DNA of 64,000 nucleotides from Paracoccus sp. TOH. Lineage in GTDB: Bacteria; Pseudomonadota; Alphaproteobacteria; Rhodobacterales; Rhodobacteraceae. A program made the translations under genes and the position numbers. The stretch lies in contig NZ_CP098363.1 in the NCBI RefSeq assembly GCF_030388245.1, positions 161,541-225,540 on the forward strand, given 5' to 3'. This document shows positions 33,080 through 40,553 of the stretch, piece by piece. The notes under the pieces are model-generated. The model saw only the letters and a list, made by a program, of their open reading frames with translations. It had not been told where the DNA came from and searched no databases. Each line of letters begins with the position of its first letter. Within the stretch, counting starts at the first letter, position 1.

Positions 33080-33565
33080 TCAGGAAACATGTCGGGCGGT
33101 GTGAAACTCGGTGAACGGGCGCAGCGCTTCCGGCACGGCGAGCTTTCCAACGGCCGGAGCGCGCCAAGTCAGGGGATCGTCTGCGAACAAGGCATAGGTT
33201 TCGCGATAGTCGAACCCGTGCGCCGCCGCCTCGTCGCGGTCGGCGGCGAAGAACACCTGCGAGACGCCCGCATAGAGCGCGCTCATGTAGCACATCGCAC
33301 AGGGTTCACCCGACGCCAGCAGCGTTGTGCCATGCAGATAGGGCGTGCGGTGGGTGCGGCACGCATTGCGGATCGCCTCGACCTCCGCATGCGCAGTCGG
33401 GTCGTGATGCTCCCGGACGCGGTTGACGCCGCGCCCGAGGACTTTTCCGGCGGTATCCACGACGAAAGCCGTGAACGGTATGCCTCCGGCATGGACATGC
33501 TCGGTTGAGAAGGAAACCGCCTCGGACATGAGCTGCGTAAGACGGGTGGTGGGATCGACGGTCAT
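33080..33565 (-). CDS. Nucleoside/guanine deaminase-like protein
   Basis: A 161-residue zinc-dependent deaminase of the cytidine deaminase fold. The two signatures are present: HAEVEAIRNAC (zinc His plus catalytic Glu) and SGEPCAMCYMSALYAGV (two zinc Cys). The C-terminal part is like guanine deaminases of the GuaD/TadA group. Substrate is uncertain between guanine and related purines. It follows the two SMR genes in the same direction and is probably in their operon. Confidence 0.85.
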   Translation of the reverse strand: MTVDPTTRLTQLMSEAVSFSTEHVHAGGIPFTAFVVDTAGKVLGRGVNRVREHHDPTAHAEVEAIRNACRTHRTPYLHGTTLLASGEPCAMCYMSALYAGVSQVFFAADRDEAAAHGFDYRETYALFADDPLTWRAPAVGKLAVPEALRPFTEFHTARHVS

Positions 33566-33601
33566 CGGATTCTCCCGGGGGCTTCATCTCTGGCCGAGAG
33601 A

Positions 33602-33976
33602 TCAGCTCAGCTTCGCCTGAATCTTGGCGCTGTCGGCGAGCTTGAGCCAGACGACGCCACCGATGATAACGGCCAGCCAGAAGGCCTGGATCGGGGTGAG
33701 CGGCTGGTCGAGCAGGATGCCGCCGAAGACGGCCGCGCCGACCGCGCCGATGCCGGCCCATACGGCGTAACCGATCCCTACGTCGATGCTGCGCAGGGCG
33801 ACGCTGAGGAAATAGAGCGTGAGCAGGAAGAACACGAGGGCGGAGATCGACCAGCTCAGGACGGTGAAGGCCTGGCTGCCGCCGACGCTGAGCGCGTAGC
33901 CGATCTCGAAGGCGCTGGCGAGCAGCAGCGCGGCCCATGCGCGCCCGCTGCCTTTGGTCTCATCGATATTGGTCAT
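33602..33976 (-). CDS. SMR-family multidrug efflux subunit B
   Basis: A 124-residue four-helix small multidrug resistance protein: WAALLLASAFEIGYALSVGG carries the essential Glu of helix 1, followed by YAVWAGIGAVGAAVFGGILL and the last helix AFWLAVIIGGVVWLKL. The start at 33976 avoids an upstream reading without family similarity. It lies 49 bases after the other SMR gene; the two probably form a heterodimer, as in EbrAB or MdtJI. Confidence 0.85.
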   Translation of the reverse strand: MTNIDETKGSGRAWAALLLASAFEIGYALSVGGSQAFTVLSWSISALVFFLLTLYFLSVALRSIDVGIGYAVWAGIGAVGAAVFGGILLDQPLTPIQAFWLAVIIGGVVWLKLADSAKIQAKLS

Positions 33977-34025
33977 GATGTTCAGGTCTTTCGATTGAGA
34001 GAAGGTGAAGGGATGAAGCGGTAGC

Positions 34026-34346
34026 CTATGCCGCGCCACTGAGGCGCAAGCCGACGACGCCGCCGATCACGAGGACGATGCCCAAGAACTTTTTCCAGTC
34101 GAGACGCTGGCCGAAGAACAGCGCGCCGAGGATGACGATCCCCACGCCCGCGATGGAGGTCCACATCGCATAGCCGACGCCGACGTCGAAGGTGAGCAGC
34201 GCGAGGCTGAGGAAGAAGGTGGCGATGGCGCCGCTAATGAGGGTGGCGGCGGTCCAGCCCGGACGGGTGAAGCCTTTGGCGTTGCCCGCCGAGATCGCGA
34301 CCGCGACCTCGAAGACCACGGCGACGCCCAGATACAACCAGTGCAT
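34026..34346 (-). CDS. SMR-family multidrug efflux subunit A
   Basis: A 106-residue SMR protein: MHWLYLGVAVVFEVAVAISA holds the membrane Glu at residue 13, then ATFFLSLALLTFDVGVGYAM, WTSIAGVGIVILGALFFGQ and the C-terminal helix. It would exchange protons for cationic drugs or guanidinium-type compounds together with its neighbour. The start is 2 bases after the stop of the DsbA-like gene, so it belongs to that operon. Confidence 0.86.
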   Translation of the reverse strand: MHWLYLGVAVVFEVAVAISAGNAKGFTRPGWTAATLISGAIATFFLSLALLTFDVGVGYAMWTSIAGVGIVILGALFFGQRLDWKKFLGIVLVIGGVVGLRLSGAA

Positions 34347-34348
34347 GA

Positions 34349-34984
34349 CTATTCTCCAGTCTTGTTCGGAAGGGAGCGATCATCGGCGGCGGCTTCGCTT
34401 TCGAGCCGATCGATGGCTGCTTTTAATTCGTCTGCGGGCGGCGTTCCCCGGAACACCCGGTCGCCGACAACGATGGTCGGAACCGAGGTGATCGTCATGT
34501 CCTCGCGGGCATGGCGCAGAGCTTCGCGGTGACGTTCGGCATAGGTGCCGTCTTCAAGCACCTGTCGGGCTTCGTCGGGATCGATTCCCGCATCGGCTGC
34601 AAGTGCCACGAGAACGTCTGGATCGCCGATGTCGCGATCCTCCTCGAAGAAGGCGCGCAGGACGCGCATGGAGTAGGAGTGGTCCAGTCCCCTGTCCTGC
34701 GCCAGCGCCAGCAGCTCGAACGCCTTGGCGGTTCGCGGCTGGGGCGAGAGTGACGGCAGCTTGATCGGCACACCCAGCCTCTCCGCGAGGGGATAGACTG
34801 ACTTGCGCCAGACCGCCGGCAGGTAGGGGTCTTCGGGCCGTAGCGTGGGCAACGGGTCAGGTCGAAGCTCGAAAGCCCGCCAGGCAATGCGGATGTCTCG
34901 GTCTCCGATCGCGTCGGAGAGCACCTGCTCTGCGAGCAGGCAGTAGGGGCATACATAGTCGGAATAGACGGTTATCTGGGTCAT
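34349..34984 (-). CDS. DsbA-family oxidoreductase (FrnE-like)
   Basis: A 211-residue thioredoxin-fold protein with active-site YVCPYCLLAEQVL (CPYC) near the N-terminus, DPYLPAVWRKSVYPLAERLG and the cis-Pro region ITSVPTIVVGDRVFRG. There is no signal peptide, so it acts in the cytoplasm like FrnE rather than periplasmic DsbA. It is the first gene of the operon dsbA-like, SMR, SMR, deaminase, and carries two palindromic candidate operators upstream. Confidence 0.87.
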   Translation of the reverse strand: MTQITVYSDYVCPYCLLAEQVLSDAIGDRDIRIAWRAFELRPDPLPTLRPEDPYLPAVWRKSVYPLAERLGVPIKLPSLSPQPRTAKAFELLALAQDRGLDHSYSMRVLRAFFEEDRDIGDPDVLVALAADAGIDPDEARQVLEDGTYAERHREALRHAREDMTITSVPTIVVGDRVFRGTPPADELKAAIDRLESEAAADDRSLPNKTGE

Positions 34985-35007
34985 TTTACCTCGGCCATTT
35001 ATTTGCG

Positions 35008-35064
35008 TGTGCATGCACATTAATGATCCGCCTGGGCAAGTCAATATATTTGCATGCGCATGCA
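35008..35064. promoter_or_regulatory. Two palindromic candidate MarR operators
   Basis: TGTGCATGCACA (35008-35019) and TGCATGCGCATGCA (35051-35064) are perfect palindromes upstream of the DsbA-like gene at 34984, with AT-rich sequence between. A related site precedes the MarR gene. Confidence 0.55.
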
Positions 35065-35097
35065 GTTTATGTTGGGAATTTAACGCTAGGAATGCCG

Positions 35098-36078
35098 CTA
35101 TCGGGCCGATGGGTCAGGAGTCAGGATCAATCGGCCCATTTCGTCAGCCAAGGAGAGCAGGTTTCGCAGTGCTGCGCTGCGGTTGAACGGCGACCAGACG
35201 GCCGAGAACGCCAGCGGTTCCGGCTCGTCGCGGATCGGCAGGAACGTCACGCCGGACGTATGCAGAAGCGTCGTCGACTCTCCGACTATGGTGATGCCGT
35301 AGCCCTGCGCCACCATCGACAGCAGCGTGCCGCGCTCAACGTCGAAGCGGAGGATCGACAGCCCCGGCGCGCTGGCGGCGAGGCGCAGCACGATATGGTC
35401 ATGCACCTGCGGCCCGGTGCCGCCCTGCCGGACGATGAAGGTCTCGCTCGCCAGATCGGCCCAGGTGATGCCCGCTGCCTCGGCGAACGGGTGGCATGAT
35501 GGCAGCACGGCGAGAAGCCGTTCGCTCCATATCCGGCGTGAATGACAGTCGGGAAATTCGGGCGAGCCCGCCACGAAAGCCAAATCGAGCCCGTTGGCGC
35601 GAAGCCGCATGACGCTCTCGCGGGCGGTGCCTTCGGCGATCTCAACCTCGACGCCCGGATGCTGCTCCCGGTAGCGTTCGATCAGGGTGGCGAGGAAGCT
35701 GCCGGGGATCAGCGCGTGGATGCCGACGCGCAGCCGGCCATGCTCTCCCCGCGCCACCATGCCGGCGGTCCTGACTGCATGGTCGAGATGGTCGATGCCG
35801 GTTGCCACCCGTTCGACGAAGTGGCGGCCGGCTTCCGTCAGTCGAACGCCACGGGCATGACGCTCGAACAGGAGGATGCCAAGGTCTTCCTCCAGCGCCT
35901 TCACGCGCGCACTGACGCTGGATTGCGCCACGCCGAGCGCGTTCGCCGCGTGGCGGAAGTTCAGATATTCGGCGACAGCAAGCGTCTGGATCAGCGATGT
36001 CATGGGAATGCGCGACCCCAGTGCGGTCGGCATCCCCCCTTGGCGATCATTCATCGGTGCCGAACGCCGCCGCCGCAT
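35098..36078 (-). CDS. LysR-family regulator, copy 2
   Basis: A 326-residue LysR-type regulator nearly the same as copy 1 at 30909-31877 along its whole length by eye, including the HTH (YLNFRHAANALGVAQSSVSA) and the Arg-rich start (MRRRRSAPMNDRQGGMP). The C-terminus differs (RLILTPDPSAR). Both lie in the same orientation and bracket the efflux/redox cassette. Either may act on the transfer genes; which one does cannot be told. Confidence 0.87.
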   Translation of the reverse strand: MRRRRSAPMNDRQGGMPTALGSRIPMTSLIQTLAVAEYLNFRHAANALGVAQSSVSARVKALEEDLGILLFERHARGVRLTEAGRHFVERVATGIDHLDHAVRTAGMVARGEHGRLRVGIHALIPGSFLATLIERYREQHPGVEVEIAEGTARESVMRLRANGLDLAFVAGSPEFPDCHSRRIWSERLLAVLPSCHPFAEAAGITWADLASETFIVRQGGTGPQVHDHIVLRLAASAPGLSILRFDVERGTLLSMVAQGYGITIVGESTTLLHTSGVTFLPIRDEPEPLAFSAVWSPFNRSAALRNLLSLADEMGRLILTPDPSAR

Positions 36079-36091
36079 CGCTATGCTCGCC

Positions 36092-36559
36092 TCATCGAAT
36101 TTTCTCCGACGAAAGCCGCCGCGCGCTCGACGGGGCGAGGCTCACGAGTCCAAGCACCGCAAGGCCGAACCCAACCCAAAGCGGCGCGGTAAGACCATAA
36201 CCGACATCGATACTCGCGCCGCCGGCCCAGGTGCCGAAAGCGAGTCCGGCCGTGATGACGGAGGCGTGCATGGCATTCACCAGCGGGCCGGGATGAGCGG
36301 CACGCATCACTCGCGCGACCATTGCCGGATTCATCGCCACGCCAAACAGGCCGATCAGGATGAAGGCCGATACGCTGATTGCAGGAATCGCCGCAAAGAG
36401 CGCGAAGACGGCGAGCGCAATGGCAAGGGCTATCAGGCCAATGGCGAGAACCGGAATTGTGAATCGGTCAGCGAACCGCCCGACGACAAGATTTCCCGCT
36501 ACGTTGGCCGCACCATAGGCCGCGAGCAGCAATGGAATGGCCGTCTTGGACAAGCCCAT
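36092..36559 (-). pseudogene. MFS transporter, C-terminal fragment
   Basis: About 155 residues of an AraJ-like sugar/drug MFS exporter: GLSKTAIPLLLAAYGAANVA, GNLVVGRFADRF, then helices to APLWVGFGLAVLGLVSL. The first half of the transporter is missing: upstream the sequence turns into a nuclease gene near 36560. It starts just upstream of LysR copy 2 and is co-oriented. It is not expected to be functional. Confidence 0.75.
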
Positions 36560-36899
36560 TCAGCACCATCCATTCCCCTATATCGATCGATTCGATCCGG
36601 CACACGGCAACGACGCGCTGATAGCGGTCCTGATCGCGTCTTTCACAGGTCAGAACACGGCCGCGTAGAAGCTCGTCGAGGGCAAACGCGGCCTCTCGGC
36701 CGCACCGCCATTCGGAACCGTCAGGGTGCGAGCACCGCTGCCGGGCCTCTGGGGCGTCCATGCCGTGGAGGCGAATGCGCTGGCCGTGCAGCTCGATGGT
36801 GTCGCCGTCGATCACGGAAGCTCGGCCGACCAGGCCGTCACCGGCAATGGCTGCTGTCGCCGTGCTGGCGATGAGGGCGAGGATCAGGATGCTACGCAA
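36560..36899 (-). pseudogene. Thermonuclease (SNase-like) gene, 3' truncated
   Basis: Signal peptide (ILILALIASTATAAIAG), then the SNase core: RASVIDGDTIELHGQRIRLH, GMDAPEARQRC and the Arg/Glu region CGREAAFALDELLRGRVLTC. After IDIGEWMVLNG the expected C-terminal part (usually YRRYS...) is replaced by the MFS fragment, so the end is lost at about 36560-36575. The start lies inside the end of the vapC-like gene. The junction marks the border between island and plasmid-type DNA. Confidence 0.7.
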
Positions 36900-37311
36900 G
36901 GTCCGTCTCCGCTAAATGCTTGCTGGCGTGGAGCAGGGGCATCCCCGAGGATTTGGCACCGGCATAGGCCATGCAGTCGGCCATGGTCAGCTGGGCGGGG
37001 TGCCCAGCGCCCACGCCGTAGATTGCGGCCGTCTCCACGGCAAGACGGCTGATCTTGGTCGTGACCATGATCTCCGCGCATTCGAGCAGCTTCAGGAGTT
37101 CGTCATAGGCATCCGTGGCAAGCTGCACGTCCTCTGGGGCGATGGCGCGGCCTTGGGCGCGATTCTCGGCCATCGTCATGATGACCTGGGGGCGGGTGGT
37201 CGTGGTTGTGACCGGCTTGCGCCGCGAGGCTTGCAGGCGGGAGAGCAGATCGTTCGCGGCAGGATCGGCCATAAGGATCGCCAGAAAGGCAGAGCTGTCG
37301 ATGAACATCAC
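36892..37311 (-). CDS. vapC: VapC-like PIN-domain ribonuclease toxin
   Basis: A 139-residue PIN-domain protein: MMFIDSSAFLAILMADPAAN with the first acidic residue, an acidic middle segment and LTMADCMAYAGAKSSGMPLL with the conserved Asp near the C-terminus. It would cleave RNA with a metal ion. It directly follows the vapB-like gene (4-base overlap), giving a standard VapBC module. Confidence 0.86.
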   Translation of the reverse strand: MMFIDSSAFLAILMADPAANDLLSRLQASRRKPVTTTTTRPQVIMTMAENRAQGRAIAPEDVQLATDAYDELLKLLECAEIMVTTKISRLAVETAAIYGVGAGHPAQLTMADCMAYAGAKSSGMPLLHASKHLAETDLA

Positions 37312-37514
37312 AGGCCCCCCGGTGCGATGAAGCCGTCATCCTTCACCTTGGCCTGCAAGGCCCGGATGCTTTCTGACAGCGATGGCTTCGACTGAATCTG
37401 CTGAAGGTGAAGCGCCAGAGCTTCCTTGACCACAGCAACCTTCGTTTTGCCGGTCGCAGCGACCAGCTGCGCGGCCAGGGTCACAACGTCTTCGTTGTCA
37501 ATGAAAAGTGCCAT
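37308..37514 (-). CDS. vapB: VapB-like antitoxin
   Basis: A 68-residue antitoxin of the Rv0623/PSK-type VapB family: LFIDNEDVVTLAAQLVAATG, KTKVAVVKEALALHLQQIQ, and a short tail. The N-terminal half would bind DNA and the tail VapC. The overlap with vapC shows coupled translation. CATATG repeats upstream (37515-37555) may form the operator. Confidence 0.85.
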   Translation of the reverse strand: MALFIDNEDVVTLAAQLVAATGKTKVAVVKEALALHLQQIQSKPSLSESIRALQAKVKDDGFIAPGGL

Positions 37515-37555
37515 ATGGGTTCCCTCATATGTGACATAGGCGAAAAAACATATGC
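37515..37555. promoter_or_regulatory. CATATG repeats upstream of vapB
   Basis: CCATATGGG, TCATATGTG and ACATATGCC are spaced within about 40 bases in front of vapB. Each holds a CATATG palindrome; binding by VapB dimers is a reasonable guess. Confidence 0.35.
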
Positions 37556-37618
37556 CTTGCAGCTAAACAGGAAGGCGGGCAGAATACAATTCATATTTAG
37601 ATAGAGAAAGGGAAAGTC

Positions 37619-38023
37619 ATGACGGCAAGGCATTCAGATCAGGGCTTCGAGCTGCCCAAGGAATTCACGAGCGCCTGCTACCGGCTCGGATACGGGACGA
37701 TGCACTACCTGCTTGGGTTCTGGGCGCTTCTGATCTTCGGGGGGAGCCTCGTCGGATTCGCGGCGGTGCTTCTGGACGTGGGTAGCGCCGAGCTGGGGGA
37801 TGGCGTTTACAGCAGCTTCGGTTTGGCCGGGGAAAGCGCCTTCGGGGCCATGAATGCAGCGCTGGACAGTTTCTACGCCCAGCACCGGCTGCTGGTCATC
37901 CTCTCGCTAATGTCTGGCGCAGCTCTAGCGTGGACAGTCCATCGCTATGGCCCGGTCTCCCAGCTGATCGCGAGCCTCGGCACGATCTGCTTGCATGTGA
38001 TGATCCTCGGGGCGTTGCTGTGA
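37619..38023 (+). CDS. Hypothetical membrane protein
   Basis: A 134-residue protein with three predicted membrane helices (MHYLLGFWALLIFGGSLVGF, HRLLVILSLMSGAALAWTV and LIASLGTICLHVMILGALL) and a hydrophilic N-terminus. GAAAGGG precedes the ATG. I do not recognise its family. It stands alone between two toxin-antitoxin modules on the plasmid-type side of the junction. Confidence 0.6.
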   Translation: MTARHSDQGFELPKEFTSACYRLGYGTMHYLLGFWALLIFGGSLVGFAAVLLDVGSAELGDGVYSSFGLAGESAFGAMNAALDSFYAQHRLLVILSLMSGAALAWTVHRYGPVSQLIASLGTICLHVMILGALL

Positions 38024-38090
38024 GTGTGGGCGGCAACCACGTCTCAAACCGCCCGGCCACCGAGGCGGAAATGTCACACGCGGGCGGGCA

Positions 38091-38119
38091 TTGAAAAGCG
38101 CCTGTAAGAGTGCTATTTA
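38091..38119 (+). promoter_or_regulatory. Promoter of the relBE-type module
   Basis: TTGAAA (38091-38096), a 17-base spacer and TATTTA (38114-38119) lie about 30 bases before the antitoxin start, which has a clear AAGGAGA ribosome site. Confidence 0.45.
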
Positions 38120-38151
38120 ATGGTCTATAAAAGGCGCGAAGGAGAAGGCCC

Positions 38152-38400
38152 GTGACACATTCCATTCATGCGAGCGTGACTGCCAGCGTTACAGAGTTGA
38201 AGCGCAACCCCATGGGGACCATGGCGGCGGGGAACGGGGCGGCGGTCGCGATCCTGAATCGCAATGAGCCTGCGTTCTATTGCGTTCCGGCCGACGAATA
38301 CGAGGCCATGCTGAACCTGATCGAGGACGCAGAGCTGAACGCCATCGCGGACGCCAGAGCCAACAGCCGCGAAATCCCGGTCAAGCTCGATGACCTATGA
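38152..38400 (+). CDS. Phd/RelB-type antitoxin
   Basis: An 82-residue antitoxin with a GTG start after AAGGAGAAGG. VTASVTELKRNPMGTMAAGN and AVAILNRNEPAFYCVPADEY follow the Phd/YefM pattern of the N-terminal DNA-binding domain; the acidic C-terminal tail would block the toxin. The stop overlaps the toxin gene start by 11 bases. Confidence 0.85.
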   Translation: MTHSIHASVTASVTELKRNPMGTMAAGNGAAVAILNRNEPAFYCVPADEYEAMLNLIEDAELNAIADARANSREIPVKLDDL

Positions 38401-38674
38401 GCTGCGCTTCCGAGAGGAAGCCAAGAAGGAATGGGACGGACTTGGGGCGACGATCCGCGCCCAATTCAAGAAGAAGCTGGCAGAGCGGCTGGAGAACCCG
38501 CATGTGCCAGCTTCAAAGCTCCATGGATCGCACAACCGCTACAAGATCAAGCTGCGATCTGTCGGGTATCGTCTGGTCTATGAGGTCAGGGATGCAGAGC
38601 TTGTCGTGAGTGTGGTGGCGGTCGGGAAGCGCGAACGCAACGCTGTTTATCGGGACGCGGCAAACAGGGTCTAG
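38390..38674 (+). CDS. relE: RelE/ParE-family toxin
   Basis: A 94-residue toxin of the RelE fold: YELRFREEAKKEWDGLGATI, VPASKLHGSHNRYKIKLRS, GYRLVYEVRDAELVVSVVAV and GKRERNAVYRDA. These are the RelE positions for ribosome-dependent mRNA cleavage (R/K-rich core and a C-terminal Tyr). The overlap with the antitoxin shows translational coupling. Confidence 0.88.
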   Translation: MTYELRFREEAKKEWDGLGATIRAQFKKKLAERLENPHVPASKLHGSHNRYKIKLRSVGYRLVYEVRDAELVVSVVAVGKRERNAVYRDAANRV

Positions 38675-38676
38675 TG

Positions 38677-38955
38677 ATGCGCCAGCCTATCGCCCAATGC
38701 CTGAAAGCCGTCATGCTTGAACAGGGTGCCAAGCGGGCGTGGGCTGGTGATCCGAACCTTTGCCATGATGCCTATGAGCGATCTGGCGGAAGCCGGAGGC
38801 ATCTGTTGAACAAGATAAAATCTGTGATTGACGCGGCCCGCCGTTCGCCTGACTTTGTGCAGGTCGGCTATATCCGCGCCTGCGATGCCTCGGGCCGTAG
38901 GGAAATCTTGCACCCGGTGTTTGCCTTGCGCCAAGCGCCAGCATCTGAGCTGTAG
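38677..38955 (+). CDS. Hypothetical protein
   Basis: A 92-residue protein directly after relE (ATG 38677; a GTG 3 bases earlier is possible). Basic and Cys-containing, with DAYERSGGSRRHLLNKIKSV and IRACDASGRREILHPVFAL. No family recognised. It ends 2 bases from the convergent Y-family polymerase gene. Confidence 0.5.
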   Translation: MRQPIAQCLKAVMLEQGAKRAWAGDPNLCHDAYERSGGSRRHLLNKIKSVIDAARRSPDFVQVGYIRACDASGRREILHPVFALRQAPASEL

Positions 38956-38956
38956 T

Positions 38957-40159
38957 CTACCCGCGTTCAAAAAAGCCAGGGTGCGGTTTATTTACACCGA
39001 AATGGATTGAGCCAGCGCCGAACCTTCGATTTATCAGGTCAACTACACCAGAGAGCCTTTCGCCCTGAGTAGGGGTGGCCGGGCTTCTGGGCGCAAACAG
39101 ATCACCCGGCCGATCCGCAAGCATGGATACGTCAGCCAAGTGGACGCCTACCGACATGACCAGTCGGCCGCGCAGCATCGGCCATAGCTGACGCCATAAG
39201 CTGCGGTGCAGATCGAGGAAGTAGGCCGTGTCCTGGCTTGCTTCGCATCGGATCGAGCGTGTGAAGCCGCCATCGGGCATAAGGTGGACGGACAATGTGA
39301 AGCGGCACGATACGCGCCCATCACGGCGAAGACGTGAGGTCGATTTCTCTACCAGCCACCTTCCTACCAGATAGGCTTGCGGCACCGGCCGGTTCTCCGG
39401 CGACAGGATCTTGCTGTTGCCGTAGCCGTTCCTCTCTGTCGGAACCACTGGTATGTCCGCGCCTTGTAAGGCCCTGACAAACCGCTCGCCCTCGACAGAG
39501 CGCCAGATCATGCGGGCGTGGCGCGGGTCCAAGGCATAGAGGGCTGGTATGTCCCATACGCGAGCTGCAAAGAGGCGAGCCTTGATGCCCTTGCTGATGC
39601 CGGGGAGGTCATCGAGCTTCAGATGCGACAGGCGGTCTGGCATGTTTCGCGGGCTTAACCACTGGCACCCATCTGGCTTTTCCAGCTTGCCAGCAATCTT
39701 GCTGAGAAGAGCGTTTGGCCCGATGCCAGCGGAAAACTTGATGCTTGGACCGATCTCGCGCGACACTCGGTCCTTCATGCGCCGCACCAGCTCATAGGCC
39801 CCGGCCTGCTCGGTAGCCTCGCCTGATAGCCTGATCTGGAATTCATCGACAGAGCGGATGCGCTCCACTTCCGCCATCTCGTCCAGGATGCCAGATATGC
39901 GCAGATTGTAACGCACATAGAGCCTATGGCGCGATGGTAGGAAAACGACCTGGGGGCACAGGCGCTTGGCTTCCCAGACGGGCGTTCCTGTCTTGATGCC
40001 GAAGGCTTTGGCCTCGTAGCTGCAAGCCACGCAGGCCCCGCTTTTGTCATCGACAGCCGTGATCGCAACCGGCCGACCACGGAGTCGCGGGTTTTCATGC
40101 TGCTCCACGCTCGCGAAGAAGCCGTTCATGTCGATGTATAGGGTCCGAAACTCTCCCAT
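38957..40159 (-). CDS. Y-family DNA polymerase (DinB/UmuC-like)
   Basis: A 400-residue translesion polymerase. The catalytic palm carries YIDMNGFFASVEQHENPRLR (first metal Asp), VACSYEAKAFGIKTG, and SVDEFQIRLSGEA in place of the canonical S-D/I-D-E. KFSAGIGPNALLSKIAGKLE and the helix-hairpin-helix LDDLPGISKGIKARL follow, then the little finger. SVDEFQ keeps the Asp-Glu pair. Plasmid copies of this group support mutagenic bypass. It is on the strand opposite its neighbours and not in an imuAB cassette. Confidence 0.88.
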   Translation of the reverse strand: MGEFRTLYIDMNGFFASVEQHENPRLRGRPVAITAVDDKSGACVACSYEAKAFGIKTGTPVWEAKRLCPQVVFLPSRHRLYVRYNLRISGILDEMAEVERIRSVDEFQIRLSGEATEQAGAYELVRRMKDRVSREIGPSIKFSAGIGPNALLSKIAGKLEKPDGCQWLSPRNMPDRLSHLKLDDLPGISKGIKARLFAARVWDIPALYALDPRHARMIWRSVEGERFVRALQGADIPVVPTERNGYGNSKILSPENRPVPQAYLVGRWLVEKSTSRLRRDGRVSCRFTLSVHLMPDGGFTRSIRCEASQDTAYFLDLHRSLWRQLWPMLRGRLVMSVGVHLADVSMLADRPGDLFAPRSPATPTQGERLSGVVDLINRRFGAGSIHFGVNKPHPGFFERG

Positions 40160-40234
40160 GGATTACTCTTAAACGTGACTCTGCATCACGCATGTTCTAC
40201 ATATGTTCTTTTTCGGTTTGAAGGGATGAAGAGC

Positions 40235-40549
40235 ATGGAACGCAGGCAGCAGCTGCGAAATGTCGCGTTTGGTGGCGACTGGTCGGAGCAAATACCTATC
40301 CGTGAAGAACTCCGCGCAGCGCTCGATACTTTGGAAATGGCTGTTTTGGCGTCAGCGGATGACGATCCCTGCGAGTGCGAGATTTTGATGGTCGTTGACG
40401 CTTTGTGTAGGGGGGTGGCGAAGGGCGATAGAATGGCCCGCTCATGGCGCGAGGCGAGTGCGATCCACGATCAGGGCTTGCGCTATGCTGCCCTTGATCG
40501 AGTTTTCAAAAACATCCGAAGCGGTGTCGGACTTGCCGCACAGGGCTAA
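40235..40549 (+). CDS. Hypothetical protein
   Basis: A 104-residue helical protein; ATG 40235 is favoured by GAAGGG nine bases upstream. Text such as IREELRAALDTLEMAVLASA and WREASAIHDQGLRYAALDRV shows no known domain. It ends 5 bases from the convergent Lnt-like gene. Function unknown. Confidence 0.45.
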   Translation: MERRQQLRNVAFGGDWSEQIPIREELRAALDTLEMAVLASADDDPCECEILMVVDALCRGVAKGDRMARSWREASAIHDQGLRYAALDRVFKNIRSGVGLAAQG

Positions 40550-40553
40550 TTCA

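Larger units (their letters stand above)
4584..36560. mobile_element. Integrated conjugative island at tRNA-Ser, Tn4371/Ti-type transfer genes (right limit approximate)
   Basis: The left limit is the 3' end of tRNA-Ser. The island carries a dead large serine recombinase next to the tRNA, a full trb mating system with traG, a nested mobilizable element and cargo cassettes. The right limit is placed where a truncated MFS gene meets a truncated nuclease gene near 36560. No duplicate of the tRNA 3' end was seen there, so the original right end may be lost or lie elsewhere. Confidence 0.6.
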
